DNA from: Campylobacter sp. RM10537
GTDB lineage: Bacteria; Campylobacterota; Campylobacteria; Campylobacterales; Campylobacteraceae
NCBI RefSeq assembly: GCF_022369435.1
Contig: NZ_CP059597.1
Location: forward strand, 434,001-498,000
Length of the DNA stretch: 64,000 nt
Direction of reading: 5' to 3'
How positions within the stretch are numbered: position 1 is the stretch's first letter; each line of letters begins with the position of its first letter. The position numbers were made by a program, and so were the translations under genes. Below the pieces are notes generated by a model, which was not told the origin of the DNA, did no database searches, and saw only the letters and a list, made by a program, of their open reading frames with translations. Below are positions 37,692-47,887 of the stretch, in pieces.

Positions 37692-39188
37692 TTAACTATT
37701 TTGTAAGGTATTTATAAATTTTTCAAAAGCTCTCATTCCTTTTTGATCGCGTTTAAATACTCCGCAGTTTTTCAATACTTCTAAAAATGATTGTGATATT
37801 TCTCTTTTTAAAATTTTTTCTATATTATTGTTATTAATATTTTTGTATTTAGGTAGGAAATGTTGAACCCATTGAGCATGCTTTTTGATTTTTTCATTAT
37901 GATTTATATTTTTATCATTAAGGATATAATCACTTAAAAGTTTTAATTCTTCTTTAAGCCTAGGTGGTAAAATAGCTAATCCCATAACTTCTATAAGTCC
38001 TATATTTTCTTTTTTTATATTGTGCAGATGTTCATGCGGATGAAAAATGCCAAATGGATGATTTTTATCTGTTCTGTTATTTCTTAAAACTAAGTCTAGT
38101 TCAAATTTGGAATTTTTAATTCTTGCAATAGGAGTTATGGTATTGTGATATGTATTTTGAGTTTTTGCTAAAATATTCACACTTTTGTCGCTATAATTTT
38201 TCCATTTTTTTAAAATAAAATTTGCAAGTTCTATCAATTTTTTATCATCTTTACCTGAAATTCTTATAACAGACAATGGCCATTTAACAATAGCAAAATC
38301 TATATTTTCAAAATTTTTAATTTTATACCTTTTTTCTATTTTTGCATTATTAATGGCAAAAATATGGCTACCTCCTTGAAAATGATCATGGCTTAAGATA
38401 GAACCTCCAACTATAGGTAAATCAGCATTTGATCCTATGAAGTAATGAGGAAATATTTTTAAAAAATCAAATAATCGTTTAAAAGTTTTTTTACAAATTT
38501 TCATGGGTGTATGTTTTTGATTAAGAATAATACAATGTTCTTTATAATAAATATAAGGCGAGTATTGAAAAAACCAATTTTCATTAGCAAGTTTTATAGG
38601 TATAATTCTTAAATTTTGCCTAGCAGGATGATGATAATTTCCCGAATAATATTCATTTTCTTTACATAAGAGACATTGAGGATAATTGATATTTTCATTT
38701 TCTTTAGCTTGAGCAATTGCTTTTGGATCTTTTTCTGGTTTTGAAAGATTTATTGTAATTTCCAGCTTTCCATAACTACTTTGGGTTTGCCATTTTATAT
38801 TTTTTTTAATTTGATCGACATTGATATAATTACAGCTTTGGTTAAATTGATAAAAAAAATCACTAGCTTTTTTTGGACTTTTTTGATAGTATTGTTTAAA
38901 TTGAGAAATTAATTCGCTAGGTTTAGGTGTTAAAAGTCCTATGATTTTAACACAAAATAAAGATCTTGATATATTATCATTTTTACAAAGTTTATTTTCG
39001 CAAGCATAATCTAGCAGAGCATTTAAAATCTCATTAAGTTTCATTTTAGGTATTTTTTTTCCTTGTTTGTATTCTTGCAATCCAAAAAGATCAATTAGAC
39101 TATTTATGTGAAAAATTTTATCCTCTTGTTTGATGAGTTTTTTTTTCAAGGAATATAAAATTAGTTGATCAATAAGAGTGTAAATCAT
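37692..39188 (-). CDS. galT: UDP-glucose--hexose-1-phosphate uridylyltransferase, class II (Firmicutes type)
   Basis: 498 residues from the ATG at 39188, which overlaps the galK stop (ATGA). The frame reaches back to 39230 inside galK without better support. It swaps UMP between UDP-glucose and galactose-1-phosphate, giving UDP-galactose and glucose-1-phosphate. The sequence follows the long class II GalT typical of Clostridia, lactobacilli and bifidobacteria. The N-terminal YTLIDQLILYSLKKKLI is present, and the catalytic His loop SHDHFQGGSH is at 266-275. It is not the short HPHxQ class I enzyme of proteobacteria. Last gene of the edd-eda-galK-galT arm. Horizontal origin is likely; the donor is inference. 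Confidence 0.93.
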   Translation of the reverse strand: MIYTLIDQLILYSLKKKLIKQEDKIFHINSLIDLFGLQEYKQGKKIPKMKLNEILNALLDYACENKLCKNDNISRSLFCVKIIGLLTPKPSELISQFKQYYQKSPKKASDFFYQFNQSCNYINVDQIKKNIKWQTQSSYGKLEITINLSKPEKDPKAIAQAKENENINYPQCLLCKENEYYSGNYHHPARQNLRIIPIKLANENWFFQYSPYIYYKEHCIILNQKHTPMKICKKTFKRLFDFLKIFPHYFIGSNADLPIVGGSILSHDHFQGGSHIFAINNAKIEKRYKIKNFENIDFAIVKWPLSVIRISGKDDKKLIELANFILKKWKNYSDKSVNILAKTQNTYHNTITPIARIKNSKFELDLVLRNNRTDKNHPFGIFHPHEHLHNIKKENIGLIEVMGLAILPPRLKEELKLLSDYILNDKNINHNEKIKKHAQWVQHFLPKYKNINNNNIEKILKREISQSFLEVLKNCGVFKRDQKGMRAFEKFINTLQNS

Positions 39189-40426
39189 AGTTTTGTTACA
39201 CCTATATTTCTTATATTTAATATATGACAAGAATCTTGGCCAAAAATATTTTTCATACTTTCTTTATATTCTTGAACAAGTTCCAAAGGTATATAAGCTT
39301 GAATTGTCCCTGCAAAACCTCCACCATGAACTCTACTTACGCCTTTATCTTTTAAAATTTTTTCACTCAAAGCTAAAGCTAAAGCTAAATTTTGTTCCAA
39401 AGGTTTAGATAAAGAAAAAATATTTTGCAAAAATTTAAATGATGAATTTCCAGAATCTCTAATAAGATTTTTAAAAGTTTCAAAATCATTATTTTTTAAA
39501 GCTTGAGCTTCTTTGAATGCATTTTGATTATCTTTAAAAAAATGTATAGCACGCAAAATGGCTCTGTCGTGAATTTTTGTTCTTAATGAGGCAATATTAT
39601 TAAAAAAATCTTTTTCATTTACTTCTCTTAAAACTTTTTTATTAAAAGCTTTTGCAACAAGTTGCATTTCTTTAGTGATTGAAATATAATCAGAAGTTAA
39701 ATCTATGTGATTTCCTTTAGTATTGACAATACATAAAAGATAATTACAATTCGAAAAATCAAAATTTATCTTTTCTATAATAGGTTTTTGAGGATCTTTA
39801 AAATCCATAAAAGAAAATCCTCCTATAGCACTAGCCATTTGATCCATTAAACCGCAAGATTTTCCAAAATAAACATTTTCTGCATATTGGCTTATTAACG
39901 CTATTTGAGTTGGTGGAATATTAGCATTGTTAAATTCATAATTTAAAATTGTGCCAATTAAATTTTCAAAAGCAGCTGAAGAAGAAAGACCTGAGCCTTT
40001 TACAACATCTGAAGTGATATAGGCATCAAAACCTTTTACATTATAGCCCAAATCTTTAAATTTAGAACAAATTCCTTTTATTAAAGCTTCTGAACTTCCA
40101 ATTTCATTTGAATTAAAAGTAAGATTATTTAATTTGATTTCTTTTAATTTAAAACTTTCAGAATTAATACAAATTGCATCACTATTGTTGGGGGTAGCTA
40201 CTGCAATAATATCTAAATTTACAGCAGCTGCTAAAACCATACCATGTTGATGATCGGTATGATTTCCTCCTATTTCTGTTCTACCAGGTGAAGAGTAAAA
40301 ATTAAAATTATCATGCTTAGGATAATATTTTTTAAAAGCCTCTAAAGCTTTTAAATATCTTTGTTCTTGTTGAGCTAAAAATTCTTCTTTATATATTTTT
40401 TTAAGATTTTGATTTAGTTTTTGCAT
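39185..40426 (-). CDS. galK: galactokinase
   Basis: 413 residues, GHMP kinase family. It phosphorylates galactose to galactose-1-phosphate using ATP. The galactokinase signature GRTEIGGNHTDHQ is at 48-60, the phosphate loop VKGSGLSSSAAFE is at 142-154, and the C-terminal motif VHGGGFAGTIQAY is near 372-384. The form GRTEIGGNHTDHQ (rather than GRVNLIGEHTDY) is the one I associate with Firmicutes. It is coupled to galT by ATGA, with only ten bases to eda upstream. Galactose metabolism is not a usual Campylobacter trait. Confidence 0.95.
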   Translation of the reverse strand: MQKLNQNLKKIYKEEFLAQQEQRYLKALEAFKKYYPKHDNFNFYSSPGRTEIGGNHTDHQHGMVLAAAVNLDIIAVATPNNSDAICINSESFKLKEIKLNNLTFNSNEIGSSEALIKGICSKFKDLGYNVKGFDAYITSDVVKGSGLSSSAAFENLIGTILNYEFNNANIPPTQIALISQYAENVYFGKSCGLMDQMASAIGGFSFMDFKDPQKPIIEKINFDFSNCNYLLCIVNTKGNHIDLTSDYISITKEMQLVAKAFNKKVLREVNEKDFFNNIASLRTKIHDRAILRAIHFFKDNQNAFKEAQALKNNDFETFKNLIRDSGNSSFKFLQNIFSLSKPLEQNLALALALSEKILKDKGVSRVHGGGFAGTIQAYIPLELVQEYKESMKNIFGQDSCHILNIRNIGVTKL

Positions 40427-40436
40427 TTAAAATCAT

Positions 40437-41060
40437 TTATAAAATTTGTCCCAAACTTTGTTTAGCGATTTGAGTGATTTGATTCCATTTTTTATCTAAA
40501 ATCAATTCTTTAGGAGTAAGCCAAGACCCTCCAACACAAAGAACATTATCTAATTTTAAATAATCATTCATATTATCAAGGCTAATACCTCCTGTAGGGC
40601 AAAATTTAATTTCTTGAAAAGGAGCAGAAAATGACTTTAACATATTAATGCCTCCTGCAGCTTGAGCAGGAAAAAATTTTAAATTTTTAAAACCAAATTC
40701 AAGGGCAAGCATTAATTCACCAGCAGTTGCAATACCTGGAATTAAAGGTAAATCAATATTTCTTGCTTCTTTAGCAAATACAACATTTAATCCTGGGCTT
40801 ATAGCAAATTTAGCTCCTGCATTTTTTACTTCTTCTAACATCTTGGTATTTAATACTGTTCCAGCTCCTACAACTGCTTCTGGAATTTCTTTTGATATGA
40901 GTTTTATAGCTTCAATAGCTTCTTGAGTACGTAAAGTGATTTCTAAAATTTTAATCCCTCCTTCAATTAAAGCTTTTGCTAAATCTACGCTTGTTTTTAA
41001 ATCATAAATAGTTATAACTGGAATGATTTTACTTACTTCTAAAATTTCTTTTGTTTGCAT
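40437..41060 (-). CDS. eda: 2-keto-3-deoxy-6-phosphogluconate (KDPG) aldolase
   Basis: 207 residues. It splits KDPG into pyruvate and glyceraldehyde-3-phosphate, the last Entner-Doudoroff step. Schiff-base Lys128 is in NLKFFPAQAAGG. Other motifs are EITLRTQEAIEAI (catalytic Glu40), VGAGTVLN, FAISPGLN, and FCPTGGIS for phosphate binding. Length is normal. Nine bases separate it from edd upstream. Confidence 0.97.
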   Translation of the reverse strand: MQTKEILEVSKIIPVITIYDLKTSVDLAKALIEGGIKILEITLRTQEAIEAIKLISKEIPEAVVGAGTVLNTKMLEEVKNAGAKFAISPGLNVVFAKEARNIDLPLIPGIATAGELMLALEFGFKNLKFFPAQAAGGINMLKSFSAPFQEIKFCPTGGISLDNMNDYLKLDNVLCVGGSWLTPKELILDKKWNQITQIAKQSLGQIL

Positions 41061-41069
41061 TGTGTCTCC

Positions 41070-42872
41070 TTATTTAAAATATCCACCAAAACTCATTGCA
41101 CCTGTTTCAGCACTCGAAGTTTGAGTTCTAAATCCAGCGAAAAGTTCTCTTCCGCAACCAAAAATTTCTTCTTTTTCTAACTTAGGTATTTTTCTTTCCT
41201 TCCATTCTTTTTCATCGATAAGAATTTCAAGTATTCCATTTTTTGCATCAAGTAATAACATATCCCCATCTTTAATTTTAGCAATATTACCATCAAGTAA
41301 AGCTTCTGGACTCATATGGATTGCTGCTGGAACTTTTCCAGAAGCCCCTGACATTCTTCCATCTGTAACAAGCGCAACTTTAAAACCTTGATCTTGCAAA
41401 ATTCCTAAAGGTGGAGTGAGTTTGTGAAGTTCTGGCATACCGTTGGATCTTGGTCCTTGATAAGGTAAGACAGCTATAAAATCTTTTTGTAATTCTTTAT
41501 TTTGAAATTTATTTAAAAATTCTTGCTGGGAATGAAATACCATAGCAGGAGCTTTAATGATTTGATGTTCTTCTTTAACAGCTGAAATTTTAATAACAGC
41601 TCTTCCTATATTTCCTTTTAAAATTCTAACACCACCATTTTTAGAAAATGGATTTTCTATATTTCTTAAAATATTTTCTTCTTTGCTTGCTTTTATCCCA
41701 TCCTTATAGATGAGCTTTCCATCAATTAAGAAAGGATTTTTAGTGTAAGTTTGCATTCCTTGACCCATTACCGTATTAGCATCATCATGCAATAAACCTT
41801 CTTTTAAGAGTTCATTAATCACAAAGGCTAAACCTCCAGCAGCTTCAAATTGATTGACATCGGCTTTACCATTAGGATAAACTCTTGCTAAAAGTGGAGT
41901 AATATTTGAAATAGCGTCAAAATCATCCCAATTAATGATTATTCCTGCTGCACGAGCTATAGCAACTAAGTGAATAGTATGATTTGTAGAGCCACCAGTA
42001 GCCATAAGTCCTATCATAGCATTAATGATATTTCTTTCATCAAGTAACTCTCCTATAGGTAAAATTTTATTTTGAGCCATATGATTTGCAGCTTCTTTGA
42101 CTAAAGCCTCTCTTAAAGATGTATTCGGATTTATGAAGGCAGAGTTAGGTAAGTGCAGTCCCATAAATTCCATCATCATTTGATTTGAATTGGCTGTTCC
42201 ATAAAAAGTACATGTTCCTATATCATGATACGATTTCATTTCGCTTTCTAAGAGTTTATCACGTGAAATTTTTCCCTCAGCAAAAAGTTGTCTCGTTTTT
42301 GATTTTTCATCATTAGAAATTCCACTCGTCATAGGGCCAGAAGGCACAAAAATACTCGGTAAATGACCAAAACTTAAAGCTCCAATTAAAAGTCCAGGAA
42401 CGATTTTATCACAAACCCCCAAATAAAACGCTCCATCAAAAACATTATGTGAAAGTGCTATAGCTACACTCATAGCTATGACATCTCTTGAAAATAGACT
42501 AAGTTCCATCCCATCATAACCTTGAGTGATTCCATCACACATAGCAGGTGTTCCGCCGGCAAATTGTCCAAATGCATGATTTTTAAAAAGTTCTTGTTTA
42601 ATTATATCTGGATAATTTTTAAAGGGTTGGTGTGCTGAGAGCATATCATTATAAGCTGAAACTATGGCAAAATTTAAATCTTTGTTTTCTTTGATTCTTT
42701 CTTTAATATGTTTAGGTATACTAGCATAAGCATGAGCTAAATTTGCACATCCAAGATCTTTTCTTTGAATTTTACCTTTATGGGTTTGAATACGTTCTAA
42801 ATATTGTTCTCGTGTTTTTTTACTACGTTCTTTTACTTTTTGAGTTATTTGTTTAATTTTATTTAATGCCAT
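41070..42872 (-). CDS. edd: 6-phosphogluconate dehydratase
   Basis: 600 residues. It dehydrates 6-phosphogluconate to KDPG and is an iron-sulfur enzyme of the IlvD/Edd family. Signatures: GGTPAMCDGITQGYDGMELS with cluster Cys near residue 112, GVCDKIVPGLLIGAL with a second Cys, GTCTFYGTANSNQMMMEFMG with a third Cys, and GRMSGASGKVPAAIH near the C-terminus. First gene of the - strand arm. A TACAAT promoter lies 32 bases upstream, in the 148-base divergent gap with zwf. Confidence 0.97.
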   Translation of the reverse strand: MALNKIKQITQKVKERSKKTREQYLERIQTHKGKIQRKDLGCANLAHAYASIPKHIKERIKENKDLNFAIVSAYNDMLSAHQPFKNYPDIIKQELFKNHAFGQFAGGTPAMCDGITQGYDGMELSLFSRDVIAMSVAIALSHNVFDGAFYLGVCDKIVPGLLIGALSFGHLPSIFVPSGPMTSGISNDEKSKTRQLFAEGKISRDKLLESEMKSYHDIGTCTFYGTANSNQMMMEFMGLHLPNSAFINPNTSLREALVKEAANHMAQNKILPIGELLDERNIINAMIGLMATGGSTNHTIHLVAIARAAGIIINWDDFDAISNITPLLARVYPNGKADVNQFEAAGGLAFVINELLKEGLLHDDANTVMGQGMQTYTKNPFLIDGKLIYKDGIKASKEENILRNIENPFSKNGGVRILKGNIGRAVIKISAVKEEHQIIKAPAMVFHSQQEFLNKFQNKELQKDFIAVLPYQGPRSNGMPELHKLTPPLGILQDQGFKVALVTDGRMSGASGKVPAAIHMSPEALLDGNIAKIKDGDMLLLDAKNGILEILIDEKEWKERKIPKLEKEEIFGCGRELFAGFRTQTSSAETGAMSFGGYFK

Positions 42873-42903
42873 GTTTATCCTTTATTTAAAATTTATGTTT
42901 TTC

Positions 42904-42909
42904 ATTGTA
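42904..42909 (-). promoter_or_regulatory. -10 box of the edd-eda-galK-galT arm
   Basis: TGCTACAAT on the - strand (extended -10), 32 bases before the edd start. On the + strand of the same gap CATAAT (42933-42938) is a weaker candidate for zwf. No recognisable operator palindrome and no regulator gene in the island. Confidence 0.55.
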
Positions 42910-43020
42910 GCATTTTTTATGTTTAATTATGCCATAATTTTAGATAAAAATTCTAAAATATGTTTTTAGCAATTAAAAATAAAGTTTTTGATATTAATTT
43001 CATACAATTAAGGAGAAAAT

Positions 43021-44421
43021 ATGCAAAGTTTCGATTTTATTTTATTTGGAGCCACTGGAGATTTAGCTATGAGAAAGATTTTCCCTTCTCTTTATCAAGC
43101 TTATGCAGATGGTTTTTTACCTCATATTGGAAAAGTGATCGCAACTGGTAGAAGTTTGTTAAATGTTGATGAATTTAAGGATAAGATGAGTCATAAATCA
43201 AAAATTCATATAAAAAATTGTGATGATAAAAAATGGGAAGAATTTACACACAATATTGATTATTTAAGTATAAATTTAAATGAAACAAAAGACTTTGAAC
43301 TTTTAAAAGAAAAAATAAATAGTGAAAGTAAGAATATAGTTATTTATTTTTCAGTGTCTCCAGAATTTTTTATTAAGGCATGTAAAAATTTAGCATCAGT
43401 AGGTTTGAATGATGAGAGAGTTAAGATTATTTTAGAAAAACCTTTAGGTATGGATTTAAAATCTTGTCAAGCTATAAATAATGAAATAGCACAATATTAT
43501 AATGAAAAACAAATTTATAGAATTGATCACTACTTGGGAAAAGAAAGTATACAAAATCTTTTAATTTTAAGAAGGTTTAATCCTATTTTTACTTCTTTAT
43601 GGAAAAAAGATTATATTGATTATGTTGAAATTAGCGTTTTTGAAACTTTAGGAGTGGAAAGTCGAGGAGAATTTTACGATAGCACGGGTGCTTTAAGAGA
43701 TATGATTCAAAATCATATTTTGCAAATTCTTTCTTTGGTTGCTATGAAAATACCAGATACTCTTGATGCTGATTCTATAAGAAGTGCAAAATTACAACTT
43801 TTAAGAAATTTAAAACCTTTAGATGATGAAAATATAAAAACAAATGTTATTAGGGCTCAATACAGCCAATCAGGAGAATTTAAAGCCTATTTAAATGAAG
43901 ATAATATTAAAGAAAATAGTCAAACAGAAACTTTTGTCGCTATAAAAGTTGAGCTTTTAGATGAAAACTGGAAAAATGTCCCATTTTATATTAGAACAGG
44001 TAAAAGAATGGCTAACTCTTTTGCCCAAATTGTTATTTATTTTAAAGATCAACAATATCAAGATATCCATCCTAATAAACTTATAATACGTTTACAGCCA
44101 GAAAATCAAATTTCTTTAAATTTAAAAGTAAAAAAAATTGGTAAAACAATGGATTATGAGGAAAATAATCTAATTTTAAATTTAAATAGCACTTTAGTTA
44201 TGCAACCATATGAAAGATTAATTTTGGATGTAATAGAGGGCAATCAAGCTTCCTTTAATCATAAAGAAGAATTAGAAGCCTCTTGGGCTTGGATTGATCC
44301 TATTTTAGAAAATTGGAAAAATAATAAAACACCTTTATATTCTTATTTTGCAGGAAGCTGGGGGCCTAAGGAATCGTTTGATTTGATTCAAAAAGATCAA
44401 CGTGAATGGTATAATGCTTAA
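43021..44421 (+). CDS. zwf: glucose-6-phosphate dehydrogenase
   Basis: 466 residues. It oxidises glucose-6-phosphate to 6-phosphogluconolactone with NAD(P). The dinucleotide loop GATGDLAMRK is at 10-19, and the active-site signature RIDHYLGKE is at 167-175. EKPLGMDLKSC and WKNVPFYIRTGKRM are also present. AAGGAGAAAAT precedes the ATG. It heads the + strand arm; pgl follows after 140 bases, a gap that may hold its own promoter. Confidence 0.97.
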   Translation: MQSFDFILFGATGDLAMRKIFPSLYQAYADGFLPHIGKVIATGRSLLNVDEFKDKMSHKSKIHIKNCDDKKWEEFTHNIDYLSINLNETKDFELLKEKINSESKNIVIYFSVSPEFFIKACKNLASVGLNDERVKIILEKPLGMDLKSCQAINNEIAQYYNEKQIYRIDHYLGKESIQNLLILRRFNPIFTSLWKKDYIDYVEISVFETLGVESRGEFYDSTGALRDMIQNHILQILSLVAMKIPDTLDADSIRSAKLQLLRNLKPLDDENIKTNVIRAQYSQSGEFKAYLNEDNIKENSQTETFVAIKVELLDENWKNVPFYIRTGKRMANSFAQIVIYFKDQQYQDIHPNKLIIRLQPENQISLNLKVKKIGKTMDYEENNLILNLNSTLVMQPYERLILDVIEGNQASFNHKEELEASWAWIDPILENWKNNKTPLYSYFAGSWGPKESFDLIQKDQREWYNA

Positions 44422-44561
44422 TATATTAAAACAAAATTTGAGTAATTATGAAACAAATTTGTTTAAATTTTTCAGTAATTTTTGTTTATTTTGATGATTA
44501 TTAAGTAAAACTCTGTTACACTTTATTTAATTAAATTTATGAAGCAGCAAATGGAGGAAAA

Positions 44562-45242
44562 ATGGCATTTAAAATGCATGAATTTTCAGATTTAGAGTCT
44601 TGTAATAAGGCTTTGGTTGAGGCTGTTGTATTATCTATTGATCAAATTTTATCAGATAAGCAAAGTGTGAATTTAGCTTTTTCTGGAGGAAAGTCTCCAG
44701 TTTTATTTTTAGAAATGCTAAGTAAAAAAGCTTGTACTTGGGATAAATGCAATATTTCTTTGGTTGATGAGAGAATAGTTGAACTTGATCATGAAGATAG
44801 TAATGCAAGGTTAATAAAAATGCATTTTTTAAAAAATTTAGCCCAAAAAGCACATTTTAAACCTTTTTTTAAAGATTGTAAACTTTCTTTAGAAGATTTG
44901 GTTAAAAATGCAAATAAATTTTACAATCAACCTGATATTGCTATTCTTGGTATGGGTGGAGATGGTCATACAGCTTCTTTATTTCCTGAAGCAAATGAAA
45001 TCAACTTTGCTTTAACAACTCAAAAAAATATTATTTCAGTAACTCCTAAAAATGCCCCATATAAAAGACTTTCCATGTCTTTATCAGCATTAGAAAATTG
45101 CAATGAGTTATTTTTATCTATAGCTACAAGAGAAAAGCAACTCGTTTTCAATGAGGCTGCTAAGGATTTAAATCCTAAATTTCCTATATCTTATATACTT
45201 CATTCAAAAAAGGTAATGTGCAATGTCTACTTCTCAAAATAA
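44562..45242 (+). CDS. pgl: 6-phosphogluconolactonase
   Basis: 226 residues, DevB/Pgl type. It hydrolyses 6-phosphogluconolactone to 6-phosphogluconate. Motifs of the NagB/Pgl fold: [17 protein letters not shown] near residue 38, [19 protein letters not shown], and [17 protein letters not shown] near residue 129. The start with GGAGGAAAAATGG is well supported. TTGATG (44491) and TACACT (44517-44522) upstream are a weak promoter candidate. It overlaps glk by 20 bases. Confidence 0.95.
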   Translation: MAFKMHEFSDLESCNKALVEAVVLSIDQILSDKQSVNLAFSGGKSPVLFLEMLSKKACTWDKCNISLVDERIVELDHEDSNARLIKMHFLKNLAQKAHFKPFFKDCKLSLEDLVKNANKFYNQPDIAILGMGGDGHTASLFPEANEINFALTTQKNIISVTPKNAPYKRLSMSLSALENCNELFLSIATREKQLVFNEAAKDLNPKFPISYILHSKKVMCNVYFSK

Positions 45243-46236
45243 AAAATCATATCCAAGACTTTTAGCTGATATTGGGGGCACTAATGCTCGATTTGCATTG
45301 GAAGTTATGCCGAGTAAAATTGATAATGTTGAAGTTTTAGCTTGTCAAGATTACAATACCGTTGTTGATGCAGCAAAAACTTATTTAAGTAAAGTTGGCA
45401 ATCCAGTAGTTCGATTTGGTGCTTTTGCCATTGCTAATCCTGTTTTGGGTGATTGGGTTCAAATGACAAATCATCATTGGGCTTTTTCAATCGAGACAAC
45501 AAGACAAGCTTTAAATTTGGAATCTTTAATCTTAATTAACGATTTTACAGCTCAAGCTTATGCTATAACCAAAATGCCACTTTCTGAATTGATGCAAGTT
45601 GGTGGAAGTTCTTGTGAGGTATATGCACCAAAAGCTGTTTTAGGTCCTGGAACAGGACTTGGAGTGAGTGGTTTAATACCCTGTAATGAGTGCGGATATA
45701 CTGCTTTAGCCGGAGAAGGCGGGCATGTTAGTTTTGCTCCTTTTGATGATACTGAAATAATGATTTGGCAGTATGCAAAGAAAAAATATGGTCATGTATC
45801 AGCTGAGCGTTTTTTAAGTGGAGCGGGTTTGGTGCTTATATATGAAGCTTTAGCTAATAGAGAAGGTATTAAGCATTCTAAAATGACTCCAGAACTTATT
45901 AGCGAGCAAGCTTTAAGTGGTAATTCGCCTTTGTGTCGATTAACTTTAGATATATTTTGCGCTATGTTGGGTACAGTTTCTTCAAATTTAGCTTTAACTT
46001 TAGGAGCTAGAGGTGGAGTTTATCTTTGCGGAGGAATTATTCCTAGATTTATTGATTATTTCAAAACATCACCTTTTAGAATTCGTTTTGAAAATAAAGG
46101 AAGATTTGATGCTTATTTGGCTGCTATTCCTGTTTATGTGGTTTTAGCAAAATATCCGGGTATTAGTGGAGCTGCGGTTGCTTTAGAAAATCATTTAAAA
46201 GATTATTCTTTAAAAGAAGTGAAAGGTGAAAAATGA
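45223..46236 (+). CDS. glk: glucokinase
   Basis: 337 residues, E. coli-type (non-ROK) glucokinase making glucose-6-phosphate from glucose and ATP. Motifs: [15 protein letters not shown] near residues 13-27, [19 protein letters not shown] with the substrate loop, [23 protein letters not shown], and [12 protein letters not shown]. It overlaps pgl (20 bases) and pgi (four bases), so translation is coupled along this arm. Because GlcP delivers unphosphorylated sugar, a kinase is needed here. Confidence 0.96.
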   Translation: MSTSQNKKSYPRLLADIGGTNARFALEVMPSKIDNVEVLACQDYNTVVDAAKTYLSKVGNPVVRFGAFAIANPVLGDWVQMTNHHWAFSIETTRQALNLESLILINDFTAQAYAITKMPLSELMQVGGSSCEVYAPKAVLGPGTGLGVSGLIPCNECGYTALAGEGGHVSFAPFDDTEIMIWQYAKKKYGHVSAERFLSGAGLVLIYEALANREGIKHSKMTPELISEQALSGNSPLCRLTLDIFCAMLGTVSSNLALTLGARGGVYLCGGIIPRFIDYFKTSPFRIRFENKGRFDAYLAAIPVYVVLAKYPGISGAAVALENHLKDYSLKEVKGEK

Positions 46237-47876
46237 AATCTTTAACACATTTAAATTCTTATAAGGAATTGCACAATCATTTTTTAAACATAAAAGATGT
46301 GCACATGAGAGATCTATTTAGAGAAGATCAAAATAGAGGAATGAGATATTTTCTTGAGACAGATTATTTAAAACTTGATTATTCAAAAAATCGCATCAAT
46401 GATGAAACCTTAAAATTATTGTTTAATCTAGCCAATGAATGTTCTTTAAAAGAAAAAATGATAGCCATGTTTAAAGGTGAAAAGATTAATACAACCGAAA
46501 ATAGAGCTGTTTTACATACTGCTTTAAGAAATAAGAGTAATCATTCAATTATGATTGATGATATGGATATTATGCCCAATGTTAGAGAAGTTTTAACAAA
46601 AATGCAAAATTTTTCAGATTCTTTGCGTTCTGGTGCTTGGCTTGGATATACAAATCAAGTGATTACAGATATAGTAAATATAGGCATAGGCGGATCTGAT
46701 TTGGGAGCTTTAATGGTTTGTGAAGCTTTAAAAAATTTTGGACATCCAAGATTGCATATGCATTTTGTTTCTAATGTGGATGGAGCACAATTACAAGGTG
46801 TTTTAGATCAGGTACATCCTGAAACAACTTTATTTATAGTAGCCTCTAAAACTTTCTCAACCCAAGAAACTTTAACTAATGCATTTACAGCTAGAAAATG
46901 GTTTTTAAATCATGCTTTAGATGAAAAATATATTGCAAAACATTTTGTAGCAGTTTCAACCAATAAAGAAGCAGTAAAAGAATTTGGAATTGATTCAAAT
47001 AATATGTTCGAATTTTGGAATTGGGTTGGCGGACGTTATAGTTTATGGTCTGCTATAGGTTTGTCTATTATGATTTATTTAGGTAAAGAAAATTTCTCAT
47101 CTTTATTAGAAGGTGCTTATATAATGGATGAACATTTTTATAACCAGCCATTTGAAAAAAATATGCCCGTCATTTTAGGTTTAATCGGTGTTTGGTATAT
47201 AAATTTTTTTGATGCTGGTAGCCATATTATAGCTCCTTATGATTCTGTACTAAAATATCTCCCTAAATTTATACAGCAGTTAGATATGGAGAGTAATGGT
47301 AAGCAGGTTAGAAAAGATGGAAAAAAAGTTGATTATGACACAGGCCCAATTATTTGGGGTGATACGGGTATTAATGCTCAACATGCTTTTTTTCAGCTTC
47401 TACATCAAGGAACACATTTAAGCCCTATTGATTTAATTGCATCTTTGAGTAAAAAAGGAAGTTTGCCAGGGCACCATGAAATTTTACTTAGTAATGTTTT
47501 TGCTCAAGCTGAAGCTTTTATGAAAGGAAAAACTCTTGAAGAAGTTCAAAAAGAAATGTCTAGTAAGGGATTTAGCGAAGAGCAAATTCATAAACTTGCA
47601 CCTCATAGGGTTTTTTCAGGTAATAGACCTAGTAATATTATTTTACTTAATGAAATTAATCCTAAAAGTATAGGTTCTTTGGTCGCTTTATATGAACATA
47701 AAATTTTTGTTCAAGGCGTAATTTGGGGTATTAATAGTTTTGATCAATGGGGAGTTGAGCTTGGTAAAGAACTTGTAAAAACTATTTTATCAGAGCTTCA
47801 AGGTGGAAAAATTCAAGAGCACGATAGCTCTACAAAACATCTAATACAAATTTATAAAAATTTTAATTCAATTTAG
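46233..47876 (+). CDS. pgi: glucose-6-phosphate isomerase (island copy)
   Basis: 547 residues, standard long bacterial Pgi. It interconverts glucose-6-phosphate and fructose-6-phosphate. Recognised by [55 protein letters not shown] and [12 protein letters not shown]. Campylobacter has another, chromosomal pgi for gluconeogenesis, so this would be a second, island copy. It links glucose catabolism with fructose-6-phosphate for cell-wall precursors. ATG overlaps the glk stop. Confidence 0.96.
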   Translation: MKSLTHLNSYKELHNHFLNIKDVHMRDLFREDQNRGMRYFLETDYLKLDYSKNRINDETLKLLFNLANECSLKEKMIAMFKGEKINTTENRAVLHTALRNKSNHSIMIDDMDIMPNVREVLTKMQNFSDSLRSGAWLGYTNQVITDIVNIGIGGSDLGALMVCEALKNFGHPRLHMHFVSNVDGAQLQGVLDQVHPETTLFIVASKTFSTQETLTNAFTARKWFLNHALDEKYIAKHFVAVSTNKEAVKEFGIDSNNMFEFWNWVGGRYSLWSAIGLSIMIYLGKENFSSLLEGAYIMDEHFYNQPFEKNMPVILGLIGVWYINFFDAGSHIIAPYDSVLKYLPKFIQQLDMESNGKQVRKDGKKVDYDTGPIIWGDTGINAQHAFFQLLHQGTHLSPIDLIASLSKKGSLPGHHEILLSNVFAQAEAFMKGKTLEEVQKEMSSKGFSEEQIHKLAPHRVFSGNRPSNIILLNEINPKSIGSLVALYEHKIFVQGVIWGINSFDQWGVELGKELVKTILSELQGGKIQEHDSSTKHLIQIYKNFNSI

Positions 47877-47887
47877 AAGGGAAAAAT

